Positions 22,863 to 30,706 of a DNA stretch of 64,000 nucleotides are shown here, piece by piece. The DNA comes from Sandaracinaceae bacterium. Its GTDB lineage: Bacteria; Myxococcota_A; Polyangia; Polyangiales; Houyiibacteriaceae. The DNA lies in NCBI GenBank assembly GCA_016706685.1, contig JADJJE010000017.1, positions 62,001 to 126,000 on the forward strand. Reading direction: 5' to 3'. A model generated the notes under the pieces. The model searched no databases, was not told the DNA's origin, and was given only the letters and a program-made list of their open reading frames with translations. The position numbers and the translations under genes are program-made. Each line of letters begins with the position of its first letter. Positions within the stretch are counted from its first letter, which is position 1.

Positions 22863-23480
22863 ATGAGCAAGCCTGTCTATGGCCTCACGGGAGGCATCGC
22901 CTGCGGCAAGAGCACCGTCGCGGCGATGTTCCGAGAGCACGGTGTGGGTGTGGTGGACGCAGACTTGGTGGCGCGCGAAGTCGTCCTCCCTGGCACCGAC
23001 GCGCTGCGGGAGATCGCGATCACTTTTGGTCACGCCGTCCTCGACGAGCACGGGGAGTTGCGCCGGAAGGTCCTCGGGGAGCTGGTCTTTGGGAACCCCA
23101 GCGCCCTCGCCCAGCTGAATGCCATCACCCACCCGCGGATCGCCGCGCTCGGGATGCGCCGGCTCATCGAGCTCCAGCAGAGCAGCGCGCCCTACCTGTT
23201 GTACGAAGCGGCCATCCTGGTGGAGCAGGGGGCACACAAGAACTTCGCCGGTCTGATCGTGGTGCGAGTGTCGCCCGAGGTGCAGCTGGCCCGCCTGATG
23301 GCGCGCGACGGGGCTGGTGAAGCGGACGCGCGCGCGCGCATCGCGAGCCAGATGCCCCTCGAACAGAAGGTCGCGCTGGCCGACTGGGTGATCGACAACG
23401 GGGGCAGCGAGGCCGAGACGCGGGCCGCCGTGGATGCACTCCACGAAGAGCTCCTCCGGCGGGGTAGACTCTTGCCATGA
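22863..23480 (+). CDS. coaE: Dephospho-CoA kinase
   Basis: CoaE phosphorylates the ribose 3'-OH of dephospho-CoA, the last step of coenzyme A synthesis. The 205-residue protein starts VYGLTGGIACGKSTVAAMF (P-loop GGIACGKST), continues with VVDADLVAREVV, ITHPRI (HP motif), YEAAILVEQG and the lid region LARLMARDG, and ends with the common VIDNGGS motif. ATG 22863 is chosen as the first Met before the P-loop strand. The distal gene starts inside the coaE stop codon (ATGA), so the two are coupled. Confidence 0.97.
   Translation: MSKPVYGLTGGIACGKSTVAAMFREHGVGVVDADLVAREVVLPGTDALREIAITFGHAVLDEHGELRRKVLGELVFGNPSALAQLNAITHPRIAALGMRRLIELQQSSAPYLLYEAAILVEQGAHKNFAGLIVVRVSPEVQLARLMARDGAGEADARARIASQMPLEQKVALADWVIDNGGSEAETRAAVDALHEELLRRGRLLP
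23465..23470 (+). promoter_or_regulatory. -10 hexamer TAGACT, putative leaderless promoter inside coaE
   Basis: GGGGTAGACT ends exactly 6 bases before ATG 23477. It could give a separate leaderless transcript for the downstream reductase-like gene. Confidence 0.4.
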
Positions 23481-24595
23481 GTCCGCCCTGCATCTTGGTC
23501 ACCGGCTTTCCGACCAGCTTCTTGGCGCTGCGCGTCGTGCGCAAGCTGCTGCGGGACACGCCGGACAGCCGCCTCCGCCTGGTGGTGCAGAGCAAGTCGC
23601 TCGAGCGCGCGCGAGAGCTGCTGGCTGACATGGAGGGGGCCACGCCTGGGCGCGTGCACGTCCTCGAAGGCGACGCCGCCAGCATCGACATGGGGCTGTC
23701 CGGGGCCGAGTGGGTGGCGCTCTCGGGTGAGGTGAACATCATTCACCACTGCATGGCCGTCACGTACCTGGGAGCCGAGCGTGAGTTCGCCACCGCAGCA
23801 AACGTGGGCGGCATCCGCGAGGCCGTGGAGCTGGCCGAAGCCGCGCCGAACTTCGAGCGGTTGGTGCACTGGTCGAGCGCGCTCGTCAGCGGCGCCAAGC
23901 GTGGCTACGTGCTGGAGCAGGACCTGGACGCCAGCCGCGGGTTCCGCAACGTGGTGGAGAAGACGCGCTTCCAGGCGGAGCGCATCGCGCGCGAGGCCCT
24001 CGACGGAGGCCTGCCGGTCACCATTCTGCGCCCGAGCCTGATCGTGGGCGACTCCCTCACCGGCGAGATCGACCGCCTCGAGGGCCCCTACCTGCTGGTC
24101 ACGCTGATGCTGCACGCCCCGAGCGACCTGCGCATCCCCATGCCTGGGCCGGGCGACGTGAAGCTGAACCTGGTGCCCATCGACTTCGTGGTGGACGCGG
24201 GCCTGCACATCGCCTCCCTGCCCAGCTCAGTGGGCGAGACCTTCCACCTGGTGGACCCGAAGCCGCTGACCACGCGCCGCATCTTCGAGCTCATCGCGGC
24301 GCGCACCGGACGCCAGCCCCCCCGTGGGTTCGTCCCTGCGGGCTGGGCCACCACGCTGATGCGCACCCCCGGCCTCGAGCGCTTCGCGAACATCCCGCGC
24401 ACGTTCCTCGAGCACCTGCTCACGGACGTGGTCTACGACGACCGCCAGGCGCGTCGCGCGCTCGAGGGGGCCGGCATCACCTGCCCGTCGTTCGAGACCT
24501 ACGTGGATCGCCTGGTCCACTACGTGGAAGACCGCGAAGCCAGCCGCCGCCACGAGCAGGTCGAGGCCTTCGTGGACTCCGACCCCCTCGAATGA
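23477..24595 (+). CDS. Extended SDR / NAD-binding epimerase-reductase-like protein
   Basis: The 372-residue protein has a Rossmann start ILVTGFPTSFLALRVVRKLL, similar to the male-sterility/thioester-reductase branch of extended SDRs. GDAASIDMGLS, IIHHCMAVTYLGAE, NVGGIREAVELAE and ILRPSLIVGDSLTGEID follow at the expected spacing. The usual YxxxK catalytic pair is altered: in the block RNVVEKTRFQAERIAREAL the Lys is present but the position four residues before it is Asn, not Tyr. It may bind a nucleotide without normal SDR chemistry, or the alignment in this block may be shifted. The start overlaps the coaE stop and also has a TAGACT hexamer 6 bases upstream. Substrate unknown. Confidence 0.85.
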   Translation: MSPPCILVTGFPTSFLALRVVRKLLRDTPDSRLRLVVQSKSLERARELLADMEGATPGRVHVLEGDAASIDMGLSGAEWVALSGEVNIIHHCMAVTYLGAEREFATAANVGGIREAVELAEAAPNFERLVHWSSALVSGAKRGYVLEQDLDASRGFRNVVEKTRFQAERIAREALDGGLPVTILRPSLIVGDSLTGEIDRLEGPYLLVTLMLHAPSDLRIPMPGPGDVKLNLVPIDFVVDAGLHIASLPSSVGETFHLVDPKPLTTRRIFELIAARTGRQPPRGFVPAGWATTLMRTPGLERFANIPRTFLEHLLTDVVYDDRQARRALEGAGITCPSFETYVDRLVHYVEDREASRRHEQVEAFVDSDPLE

Positions 24596-24605
24596 CGCCA
24601 CGCGT

Positions 24606-24732
24606 GGCGAGGCGTCGAAAAATCGTCCGAGCGCGAGCGCGCCCACCGCGGACGGGCGAAGGAATGCTCCCGCATTTCGAGCCCGGCCGCGCGGACGTAA
24701 GCCGCGCCCGGGCGATTTGGCGACGCCTCGCC
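24606..24732. repeat. Long inverted repeat between convergent genes
   Basis: GGCGAGGCGTCG at 24606-24617 and its exact complement CGACGCCTCGCC at 24721-24732 bracket the whole gap between the SDR gene and tldE. Inner AAAAATCG and CGATTT extend the pairing, and the loop contains further GC-rich self-complementary sequence. It may act as a two-way transcription barrier. There is no long T tract. Confidence 0.55.
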
Positions 24733-24734
24733 CC

Positions 24735-26120
24735 CTAGCGGCCCGCGATGGTCATGGCGCTCACCCGGAACGTGGGCGACGCGACGCTGGTGCGGAGGTC
24801 GAGGTCGTTGGCCACTCCGTCGATGCGCTTGAGCAGCTCGTCGAGGTTCAGCGAGATCGTGACCTCGCTCACGGCGGGCCCGAGCGCGCCGTCTTCGATC
24901 AGGAAGCCGCTCGCGCCGCGGCTGAAGTCACCCGTCACCGCGTTGAAGCCGAAGCCCATCATCTCGGTGACGTAGAGGCCGCGTGGCGTGCGCGCGATGA
25001 GCTCCGCGGCCGTCTCTTCGCCCGGCTGCAGAACGAAGTTGGTGGTGCCGATGCCCACGCCCCCCGAGCTGCCGCGCGAGGCGCTGCCCGTGCTGGGCAT
25101 GCCGAGCTTGCGACCAGCATACGAGTCAAGCAGGTAGGTCTTCAGCTCGCCACGCTCCACCACCACGTTGCGGCGGGAGACGAGGCCCTCGCCGTCGAAG
25201 GCGCGCGAGCCCGGCGCTTTGTTGATGAGTGGGTCGTCGATGATGGTGACCAACGGGCTCGAGACGAGCGTGCCCAGCCTGTCCACCAGGTAGCTGCTCT
25301 TGCGCCAGATGCTGCCGCCGTTCACGCAGCTGGACAGCAGCCCGAGGATGGCCCTGCCCGCGTCCGGGTCGAACACCACGGGCATCTCGGCACTGCCGAT
25401 CTTCTTGGCGCCCAGCTTGCGCAGCGTGCGTCGGGCGGCCTCGCGGCCGACCTCCACTTCGTCGTCCAGCTCGGCCAGGAAGCGACGCGCGGCCCAGTGG
25501 AAGCCGCGCCGCTTCTTTCCGTCGGTGTCCTCGGTGAGCGGGTTGACCACCAGCGACACGTACGAGCCCTCGCCGTAGCCCCGGAAGCCCCCGCTGGTGA
25601 CCAGCGCGCTGCCTCCCACGGCGCGGGACACGGTGGCCCCCTCGCTGTTGATGATGCGCGGGTCGAAGTCGAGAGCGGCCTTCTCGGCGCGCAGGGCGAG
25701 CTCGAGCGCGCGGCCTGCGGTGAGGCTGCCCATCAGCGGGTCGCACGTGTCGAGCGCCGGCCAGTCGGCCTCGCGGCTGAGCAGGCTGGGCTCGGGCCCG
25801 CCCGCGAACGGGTCCGGCTCGCTGAGCTGCGCGAGCTCGAGTGCGTCTTCCACCAAGCGCTTGCGACCCGCCTCGGTGAGGTCGCTGGTGTAGCTGACGG
25901 CCACCTGCTGGCCGACCATGACCCGCAACCCGATGGCGCGGGAGCCGGCCTCTTCCACCAGCTCGCGCTCCCCCAAGCGCACCTTCACGGAGAGGTGGGC
26001 ACCCTCGCGCACGCTGGCTTCGGCCACACTCGCGCCGCCCTCGATGGCGCGGGCCACGATCTCGTCTCCCAGGCGGAGGAGCTGCTCGGCGCGACCTGCT
26101 GCTGTGTCGTTCTGGCTCAT
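24735..26120 (-). CDS. tldE: TldE/PmbA-family metallopeptidase subunit
   Basis: TldE pairs with TldD to form a metalloprotease complex that processes small peptides such as modified antibiotic precursors and toxins. This 461-residue protein lacks the HExxxH zinc motif, as expected for the TldE subunit. It shows family blocks: GLRVMVGQQVAVSYTSDLTE, PVVFDPDAGRAILGLL, SPLVTIIDDPLINKAPGSRAFDGEG, NFVLQPGEE and GLYVTEMMGFGFNAVTGDFSRGASGFLIEDG. A clear Shine-Dalgarno (GGGAGG, 8 bases before ATG 26120) supports the start. It follows tldD by 4 bases in the same operon. Confidence 0.93.
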   Translation of the reverse strand: MSQNDTAAGRAEQLLRLGDEIVARAIEGGASVAEASVREGAHLSVKVRLGERELVEEAGSRAIGLRVMVGQQVAVSYTSDLTEAGRKRLVEDALELAQLSEPDPFAGGPEPSLLSREADWPALDTCDPLMGSLTAGRALELALRAEKAALDFDPRIINSEGATVSRAVGGSALVTSGGFRGYGEGSYVSLVVNPLTEDTDGKKRRGFHWAARRFLAELDDEVEVGREAARRTLRKLGAKKIGSAEMPVVFDPDAGRAILGLLSSCVNGGSIWRKSSYLVDRLGTLVSSPLVTIIDDPLINKAPGSRAFDGEGLVSRRNVVVERGELKTYLLDSYAGRKLGMPSTGSASRGSSGGVGIGTTNFVLQPGEETAAELIARTPRGLYVTEMMGFGFNAVTGDFSRGASGFLIEDGALGPAVSEVTISLNLDELLKRIDGVANDLDLRTSVASPTFRVSAMTIAGR

Positions 26121-26124
26121 GGCT

Positions 26125-27567
26125 TCAGCCTCCCAGGTCCGTGCCGCCGACGGTCATCGCCGAGATCTTCACCGTGGGGCAGCCCACGCCCACCGGCACC
26201 GACTGCCCGTCCTTGCCGCACGTCCAGATGCCGTCCGAGACGGCCATGTCGTTGCCCAGCATGGCCACCTTGCGCATGACGTCGGGGCCGTTGCCGATCA
26301 GGTTCACGCCCTTGAGCGGCGCCGTGATGCGTCCGTCTTCGATCAAGTAGCCCTCCGTGAGCGAGAAGACGAAGTCGCCGTTGGTGATGTCCACCTGGCC
26401 GCCGCCGAACTTGCGGGCGTAGACGCCCCGCTTGACGCTCTGGATGATCTCGTCGGGGTCGCTCTCACCGTTGAGCAGCAGCGTGTTGGTCATGCGCGGC
26501 ATGGGCGCGCTGCGGAAGCTCTCGCGGCGCCCGTTGCCGGTTGGGGTGACCCCGAAGAACTTGGCCGAGTGCTGGTCCTGCATGTAGCCCACCAGGCGCC
26601 CGCGCTCGATGAGCGTGCTGCTGGTGGGGGTGTAGCCCTCGTCGTCCACGTTGATGGTGCCGCGCCCCGACATGAGCGAGCCGTCGTCCACTACGGTGCA
26701 GAGCTCGCTGGCCACCTGCTGGCCGATGGCGTCCGCGTAGTTGCTGGTCTTCTTGCGGTTGAAGTCCGCCTCGAGGCCATGCCCGACCGCCTCGTGCAGC
26801 AGGATGCCGCTGTCGCCGGGGGCCAGCACCACCTCCATCTCGCCGGCGGGCGCTTCGCGAGCGTCCAGCATGGCGAGGGCCTGACGCACCGCCTCGGCGG
26901 CATGCGCCTCGGGCGTGTGAGTCTCCAGGTACTCCATGCCGGTGCGACCACCGCCGCCGGAGGAGCCGGTCTGACGCTTGCCGCCGGCCTCGGCGATGAC
27001 GTTGACCCCGAAGCGCACCAGCGGCTGGCTGTCCCAGGCGAAGTGGCCGGCGCTGGTGGCCACCAGGATCTCGCGCAGCTCTTCGTTGAGGCTGGCGGTC
27101 ACCTTCACGATGCGCTCGTCGAGCGCCCGCGCCGCGCGATCGGCACGCTCGAGGAGGGCCCGCTTGGCCACACCTTCCACGTCGAGCGAGTGCTGCACCA
27201 CCGGGTAGCGCACCGGCAGGGTCTGCGACGTGAGCGCCACGGGCGCGACGCTCTTTCCCCCGCGTGCGATCTGCGACGCCGTGCGGGCCGCGTGCGTGAG
27301 GGCGTCCCAGTCGAGGCTCTCCACATAGGCGTAGCCCGTCGCGTCACCCTGCATGACCCGGACGCCGAGCCCCATGGTGACGTAGCGCCCGGCGGACTTG
27401 AGCAGCCCCTCGTCGTAGCCGTAGCTGCCGTTGACGGCGTACTCGAAGAAGAGGTCCGCGTAGTCCCCGCCCTGCTCGAGGGCCACCGCGAGGAGGCGCT
27501 CGGCGAGCGCGCGGTCGATGGGAGCGCTGCCCCCGGGAGCGAACGGTGCCTGGTATCGGGATGTCAT
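26125..27567 (-). CDS. tldD: TldD-family zinc metallopeptidase
   Basis: This is the catalytic partner of TldE. The 480-residue protein has the HExxxH zinc site in LLHEAVGHGLEADFNRKKTS (first His about residue 258), with later family blocks VDDGSLMSGRGTINVDDEG, GRRESFRSAPMPRMTNT, KRGVYARKFGGGQVDITNGDFVFS and LIEDGRITAPLKGVNLIGNGPDVM. It is the first gene of the tldD-tldE operon. ATG 27567 is used because the longer frame begins with an unlikely Ala-rich stretch, and a TATGGT hexamer is present 9 bases upstream of this ATG. The substrate peptide is not encoded nearby as far as I can see. Confidence 0.95.
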   Translation of the reverse strand: MTSRYQAPFAPGGSAPIDRALAERLLAVALEQGGDYADLFFEYAVNGSYGYDEGLLKSAGRYVTMGLGVRVMQGDATGYAYVESLDWDALTHAARTASQIARGGKSVAPVALTSQTLPVRYPVVQHSLDVEGVAKRALLERADRAARALDERIVKVTASLNEELREILVATSAGHFAWDSQPLVRFGVNVIAEAGGKRQTGSSGGGGRTGMEYLETHTPEAHAAEAVRQALAMLDAREAPAGEMEVVLAPGDSGILLHEAVGHGLEADFNRKKTSNYADAIGQQVASELCTVVDDGSLMSGRGTINVDDEGYTPTSSTLIERGRLVGYMQDQHSAKFFGVTPTGNGRRESFRSAPMPRMTNTLLLNGESDPDEIIQSVKRGVYARKFGGGQVDITNGDFVFSLTEGYLIEDGRITAPLKGVNLIGNGPDVMRKVAMLGNDMAVSDGIWTCGKDGQSVPVGVGCPTVKISAMTVGGTDLGG

Positions 27568-27576
27568 GAAGTTGGC

Positions 27577-27582
27577 ACCATA
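27577..27582 (-). promoter_or_regulatory. -10 hexamer TATGGT, putative near-leaderless promoter of tldD
   Basis: GGTATGGT on the minus strand ends 9 bases before ATG 27567. Confidence 0.4.
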
Positions 27583-27641
27583 CCAGGCCGCACTCGCTGA
27601 CGCAGCGCGCAATCACTCTTCCGCTGCCCGGGGCGTTCGGG

Positions 27642-27647
27642 TAGAGT
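27642..27647 (+). promoter_or_regulatory. -10 hexamer TAGAGT, putative leaderless promoter
   Basis: GGGTAGAGT ends 6 bases before ATG 27654, so the predicted transcription start is the first base of the ATG. No Shine-Dalgarno sequence is present. Confidence 0.5.
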
Positions 27648-27653
27648 CGGCCC

Positions 27654-28037
27654 ATGCAGGACTATCAGGAAGCCATGGTGAAGTCTCTCATCGCCGTCGC
27701 CTGGGCTGACGGTAAGGTGGAGGACGAAGAGACCGAGGTCATCGACGCGCTCATCTCGGCGTTCGAGCTCGAGGGCGCCGACGCCGACGCGATCCGTGAG
27801 TTCGCGAAGACGCCGCGCACGCTCGACGAGATCCCGCTCACCGAGCTGAGCCTGCACGACCGCCGCATGCTGTTGCAGCACGCGGTGATCGTCACGTTCA
27901 TCGACGGGGACCAGAGCGCCGAGGAGCTGGCCCTGCTGGACGACCTCCAGAACCGCCTGCACCTCGAAGAGGCGGAAGCCAAAGAGCTGCGCGAGATGGC
28001 CACCTCGCGCGCGCAGCGCTTGCTCCAGCTGATGTAG
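27654..28037 (+). CDS. TerB-like (tellurite-resistance domain) small protein
   Basis: The 127-residue all-helical acidic protein resembles the TerB fold: paired helical hairpins each with an acidic loop, AVAWADGKVEDEETEVIDALI and VIVTFIDGDQSAEELALLDDLQ. In TerB domains these aligned acidic residues bind metal. Such proteins are widespread and most are not involved in tellurite resistance; function here is unknown. It is a single gene between divergent tldD and the convergent DUF2330 gene. The short distance from the TAGAGT hexamer suggests a leaderless mRNA. Confidence 0.82.
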   Translation: MQDYQEAMVKSLIAVAWADGKVEDEETEVIDALISAFELEGADADAIREFAKTPRTLDEIPLTELSLHDRRMLLQHAVIVTFIDGDQSAEELALLDDLQNRLHLEEAEAKELREMATSRAQRLLQLM

Positions 28038-28044
28038 CGCACGC

Positions 28045-28069
28045 GAGCGCGGTGGGGGTCACCGCGCTC
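28045..28069. terminator. Hairpin between convergent genes
   Basis: GAGCGCGGTG and CACCGCGCTC form a perfect 10-base-pair stem with a 5-base loop, between the stops of the TerB-like gene and the DUF2330 gene. There is no T tract, so any termination would be non-canonical, but it could act in both directions. Confidence 0.5.
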
Positions 28070-28074
28070 CGGCC

Positions 28075-29553
28075 TCAGAAGTCGGTCTCGAAGGGGGAGG
28101 GTCCAGGCCGGCCGGGGCGACCGAACTGGCCCGGGGGCCCACCCCACTGGTTGCGGCGTGGTGAGCGGCACTGCAGCGCCCCCGTCCAGCGGTGCTTGAT
28201 GATGAAGCGCACGCCGAACTGGTTGCGCGACGCGTTGCGGGCGCGCGGCAGGGCACGCGCAGTCGCCGCGTTCTCGAACCCGCCCGCGATGGGGCGACCG
28301 CGCTGGAACACCAGGTCGTCAGGGAGTCCGCTCGGCCCATAGCGGTAGTGCAGGCGCGTGAGCGTGAACTGAGCGTAGCGGGCCTGGCCCGGCTCCGAGG
28401 TCCAGGGCATGTGGCCCGGCAGCTCGGTGGCACCCAGCGCGTCGAGCGCGGTGGTGGGCACCCCCGCGCGTGCGCAGCCGAGGCAGCTGGCGTCCGACCC
28501 TCGCGGGGTGATGGGCCCCGCGTACTCCGTGAAGACCGAGCGCGGGGTGGCGCGCGAGAGCCGCGCGAAGAGCCGCTCGTACATGGCCTCGAAGTCGGCG
28601 GCCGAGGCTTCGCCGTAGCGCTGGTTGGTGGGCACGAAGCGGTTGCGGTAGTTGGCGGTGGTGTAGCGACCCTCCGGCGACAGGATGTGGATGGCGAGGT
28701 CCTGCTCCCCCTGGCTGTTGGCCAGGCCCAAGCGCACCGGCAGCGCAAAGCGCTCGCTGTCGTAGTGGAAACGCAGCGGCGAGAGCATGACGCGCCCCTG
28801 CTGGAGCGACGCAGCATGGGCTGGCGAGAGCGCAGCCAGGCGGCCGACGTTGATCTTCGCCACGAAGAACTTCATGCCCTCTTCGAGGTAGGGGCGGAAC
28901 GCAGCGGCCGCCCCCTCGGGCACGGCGTAGCGCTGTTCGCGCAGCCACGTCTCGAGGCCCAGCGAGTCGCTCGCGCTGAGCACCACGATGTCGTACTCGC
29001 CGGCCTGGAACTGGCTCTCGACGCGCACGGTGGGAGGCTCCTCGACCTGGGCCGCGCTCATCCCGACCCCCTCGGCGCTGGCCGCCGACGTGGCCATGGC
29101 CCCGAGGCCGCGGCCGCCACCGCGCCCCGACATGGGGCATGGGTTCTGCTCCCACAGCTCCACCACGCGAGGTTGAGCCGCCGCCTGTACGGTGGCGAAC
29201 ACGGAGGGGTGCAGCGTGTGAACATCCCCCTCCTGCAGCACCACGGGCACCGGCACGATCAGCGCGAAGTCCTCGGCGGGCCCCAGGTAGTCGTTCTGGA
29301 ACGCGAGCACCGTGCGGGTGCCCTCGCGGAGCATGACCACCACCGTCTCACGGTTGGGCAGCGCGCCGCGCTCCACCGGCGGGCCCGAGCGCGGCAGCGG
29401 CCTCACCATCATGCCGCACATGGCGGCCACGCGCGCCGGTGAGAGCCAGGCTACGGTGAAGGCAGCGAGTCCCAACGCGGCCAGCGCAGCCACGAGCAGG
29501 CCTCGCGTCACGGGAGAGCGCGGGGGACCAAGGCGACGCGGAGTCGGGTGCAT
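28075..29553 (-). CDS. DUF2330 domain exported protein
   Basis: This 492-residue protein starts with a basic n-region, a hydrophobic core (LLVAALAALGLAAFTVAWL) and ARVAAMCGMM, then NRETVVVMLREGTRTVLAFQNDYLGPAEDFALIVPVPVVLQEGDVHTL, the typical start of DUF2330 proteins of myxobacteria and some Gram-positives. Later Cys pairs (NPCPMSG and CLGCARAG) may form disulfides. It is predicted to be outside the cytoplasm and attached by an uncleaved signal or released. The C-terminus is Gly/Pro-rich. Function of the family is unknown. A TATCCT hexamer is 7 bases before the ATG. Confidence 0.85.
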   Translation of the reverse strand: MHPTPRRLGPPRSPVTRGLLVAALAALGLAAFTVAWLSPARVAAMCGMMVRPLPRSGPPVERGALPNRETVVVMLREGTRTVLAFQNDYLGPAEDFALIVPVPVVLQEGDVHTLHPSVFATVQAAAQPRVVELWEQNPCPMSGRGGGRGLGAMATSAASAEGVGMSAAQVEEPPTVRVESQFQAGEYDIVVLSASDSLGLETWLREQRYAVPEGAAAAFRPYLEEGMKFFVAKINVGRLAALSPAHAASLQQGRVMLSPLRFHYDSERFALPVRLGLANSQGEQDLAIHILSPEGRYTTANYRNRFVPTNQRYGEASAADFEAMYERLFARLSRATPRSVFTEYAGPITPRGSDASCLGCARAGVPTTALDALGATELPGHMPWTSEPGQARYAQFTLTRLHYRYGPSGLPDDLVFQRGRPIAGGFENAATARALPRARNASRNQFGVRFIIKHRWTGALQCRSPRRNQWGGPPGQFGRPGRPGPSPFETDF

Positions 29554-29560
29554 GACCCGT

Positions 29561-29566
29561 AGGATA
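29561..29566 (-). promoter_or_regulatory. -10 hexamer TATCCT, putative leaderless promoter
   Basis: GGGTATCCT on the minus strand ends 7 bases before ATG 29553. Confidence 0.5.
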
Positions 29567-29606
29567 CCCTAGACCGCCCGGCCCTTGGGCCTCCCGCGTG
29601 CACGCC

Positions 29607-30347
29607 TCAGGGAGCGGCCATGACGAAGGCGAAGAGCGCCGTGAGCACGGCCGGATCGGTGGGCAGCGTGTGCGTGCCCGGATAGGTGTCGAGCCGCGTC
29701 GGAACCCGCGCGGCCACCATGGCCTGGTGCGTGCGGGCGATGCCGGTGCGGCGCGTGTCGCTGTCCTCCGAGCCGATGGCGAAGGCCACGCGAACCCCGC
29801 GCGTGCGCATCACGTTCAGCGCGTTGCCGCGTGTCCGCGCGCTGGACCGCGCGCCGAGCACGACCGCCCCGCGGTACAGCTCGGGCCGACGGGCGAGCAG
29901 CGCCCAGCTGGTGTCGCCGCCCAACGAGAACCCGCAGAGATAGATGCGCGTGGCGTCGACGGGGAGGCGTTCGCGCAGCGCCGCGAGATCGGTGTCCAGG
30001 CGCTCCTCCATCCAGTCCACATAGGAGCCGAAGCGCGGTAGGTAGTGTGCGGTGGTGGGCTGGCCCGGAGGTAGGACGGCGATGTAGCGCGCGAAGGGCA
30101 CCGCGCGACCCAGCCACTCGAGCTGCCCGGCGGAGGTGCCGTTGGTGGCGGCCAGGAAGACCACCACCGGGAGGGCCTCGCCGGGGGCGGGGTTGCCGCC
30201 CATGACCCGCACCTCCGAGGGCTGGTCGAAGAAGGCCGGCCGGACCTGAGCGGCGGCCATCGTGGGGAGTCCGCACAGCAGCAGCGAGAGGAGCCCGCCC
30301 CACCCGCCGAGGGTGCTGAACCGCTTGCCACGCGAGCCGTGATCCAT
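29607..30347 (-). CDS. Exported alpha/beta-hydrolase (esterase-like)
   Basis: This 246-residue protein begins with a signal peptide (LLSLLLCGLPTMAAAQ). It has an alpha/beta-hydrolase core with the nucleophile elbow GFSLGGD (GxSxG; Ser nucleophile), a strand VRVAFAIGSEDSDTRRT that probably carries the acid, and a late His in PGTHTLPTDP. The organisation resembles the LpqC/feruloyl-esterase/PHB-depolymerase group. The substrate cannot be told. ATG 30347 is preferred because a TACGCT hexamer is 5 bases upstream and the signal peptide starts sensibly; an in-frame extension of 26 residues exists. Confidence 0.82.
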   Translation of the reverse strand: MDHGSRGKRFSTLGGWGGLLSLLLCGLPTMAAAQVRPAFFDQPSEVRVMGGNPAPGEALPVVVFLAATNGTSAGQLEWLGRAVPFARYIAVLPPGQPTTAHYLPRFGSYVDWMEERLDTDLAALRERLPVDATRIYLCGFSLGGDTSWALLARRPELYRGAVVLGARSSARTRGNALNVMRTRGVRVAFAIGSEDSDTRRTGIARTHQAMVAARVPTRLDTYPGTHTLPTDPAVLTALFAFVMAAP

Positions 30348-30352
30348 GCCTG

Positions 30353-30358
30353 AGCGTA
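30353..30358 (-). promoter_or_regulatory. -10 hexamer TACGCT, putative leaderless promoter
   Basis: TACGCT on the minus strand ends 5 bases before ATG 30347. Confidence 0.4.
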
Positions 30359-30543
30359 GCCAGATTCCGCTGTGGCTGACACGGCGAAAATTTCTCTGGC
30401 GAGTCGTCAAAAAACTGCTGGACACCCTGAAACCGGATTGCTACCTAAGGGGTGCACGTAGGCCTTTGACCGGTTGGCGTGCGCAGGCCCGGGCATACTG
30501 CAGTCCCTCCCCTCCTTGCACCCCCGGGCCTGACCTATTTCCA

Positions 30544-30574
30544 CCCCCTGAGCTTCGGCTCAGGGGGTTTTTCG
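30544..30574 (+). terminator. Strong Rho-independent terminator with no gene upstream
   Basis: CCCCCTGAGC-TTCG-GCTCAGGGGG is a perfect 10-base-pair stem with a stable tetraloop, followed by TTTTTCGTTTT. No + strand gene precedes it for about 2.5 kb. It must end either a short non-coding RNA from the 30348-30543 gap or a prematurely terminated fabH leader. The rest of the gap (30348-30706) shows no other clear feature; a CATACT hexamer at 30494 is a possible -10 without a well-spaced -35. Confidence 0.88.
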
Positions 30575-30706
30575 TTTTGCTCAGTTCCGACCAAGGGATG
30601 CCATTCCGCGAGCGTGCTGCTAGTCTCGCCCGCTACTTCCGCTGCGCCGCAGTATGCGCCGCAGCAGGCCAGCACCGCGCACGCGGAGCCCCCACCAGGA
30701 GATCAC

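Noticed and set aside
30479..30706. FabH extension by 76 residues
   Set aside because: It would translate through the terminator hairpin; the ATG at 30707 has a good ribosome-binding site and fits the family start.
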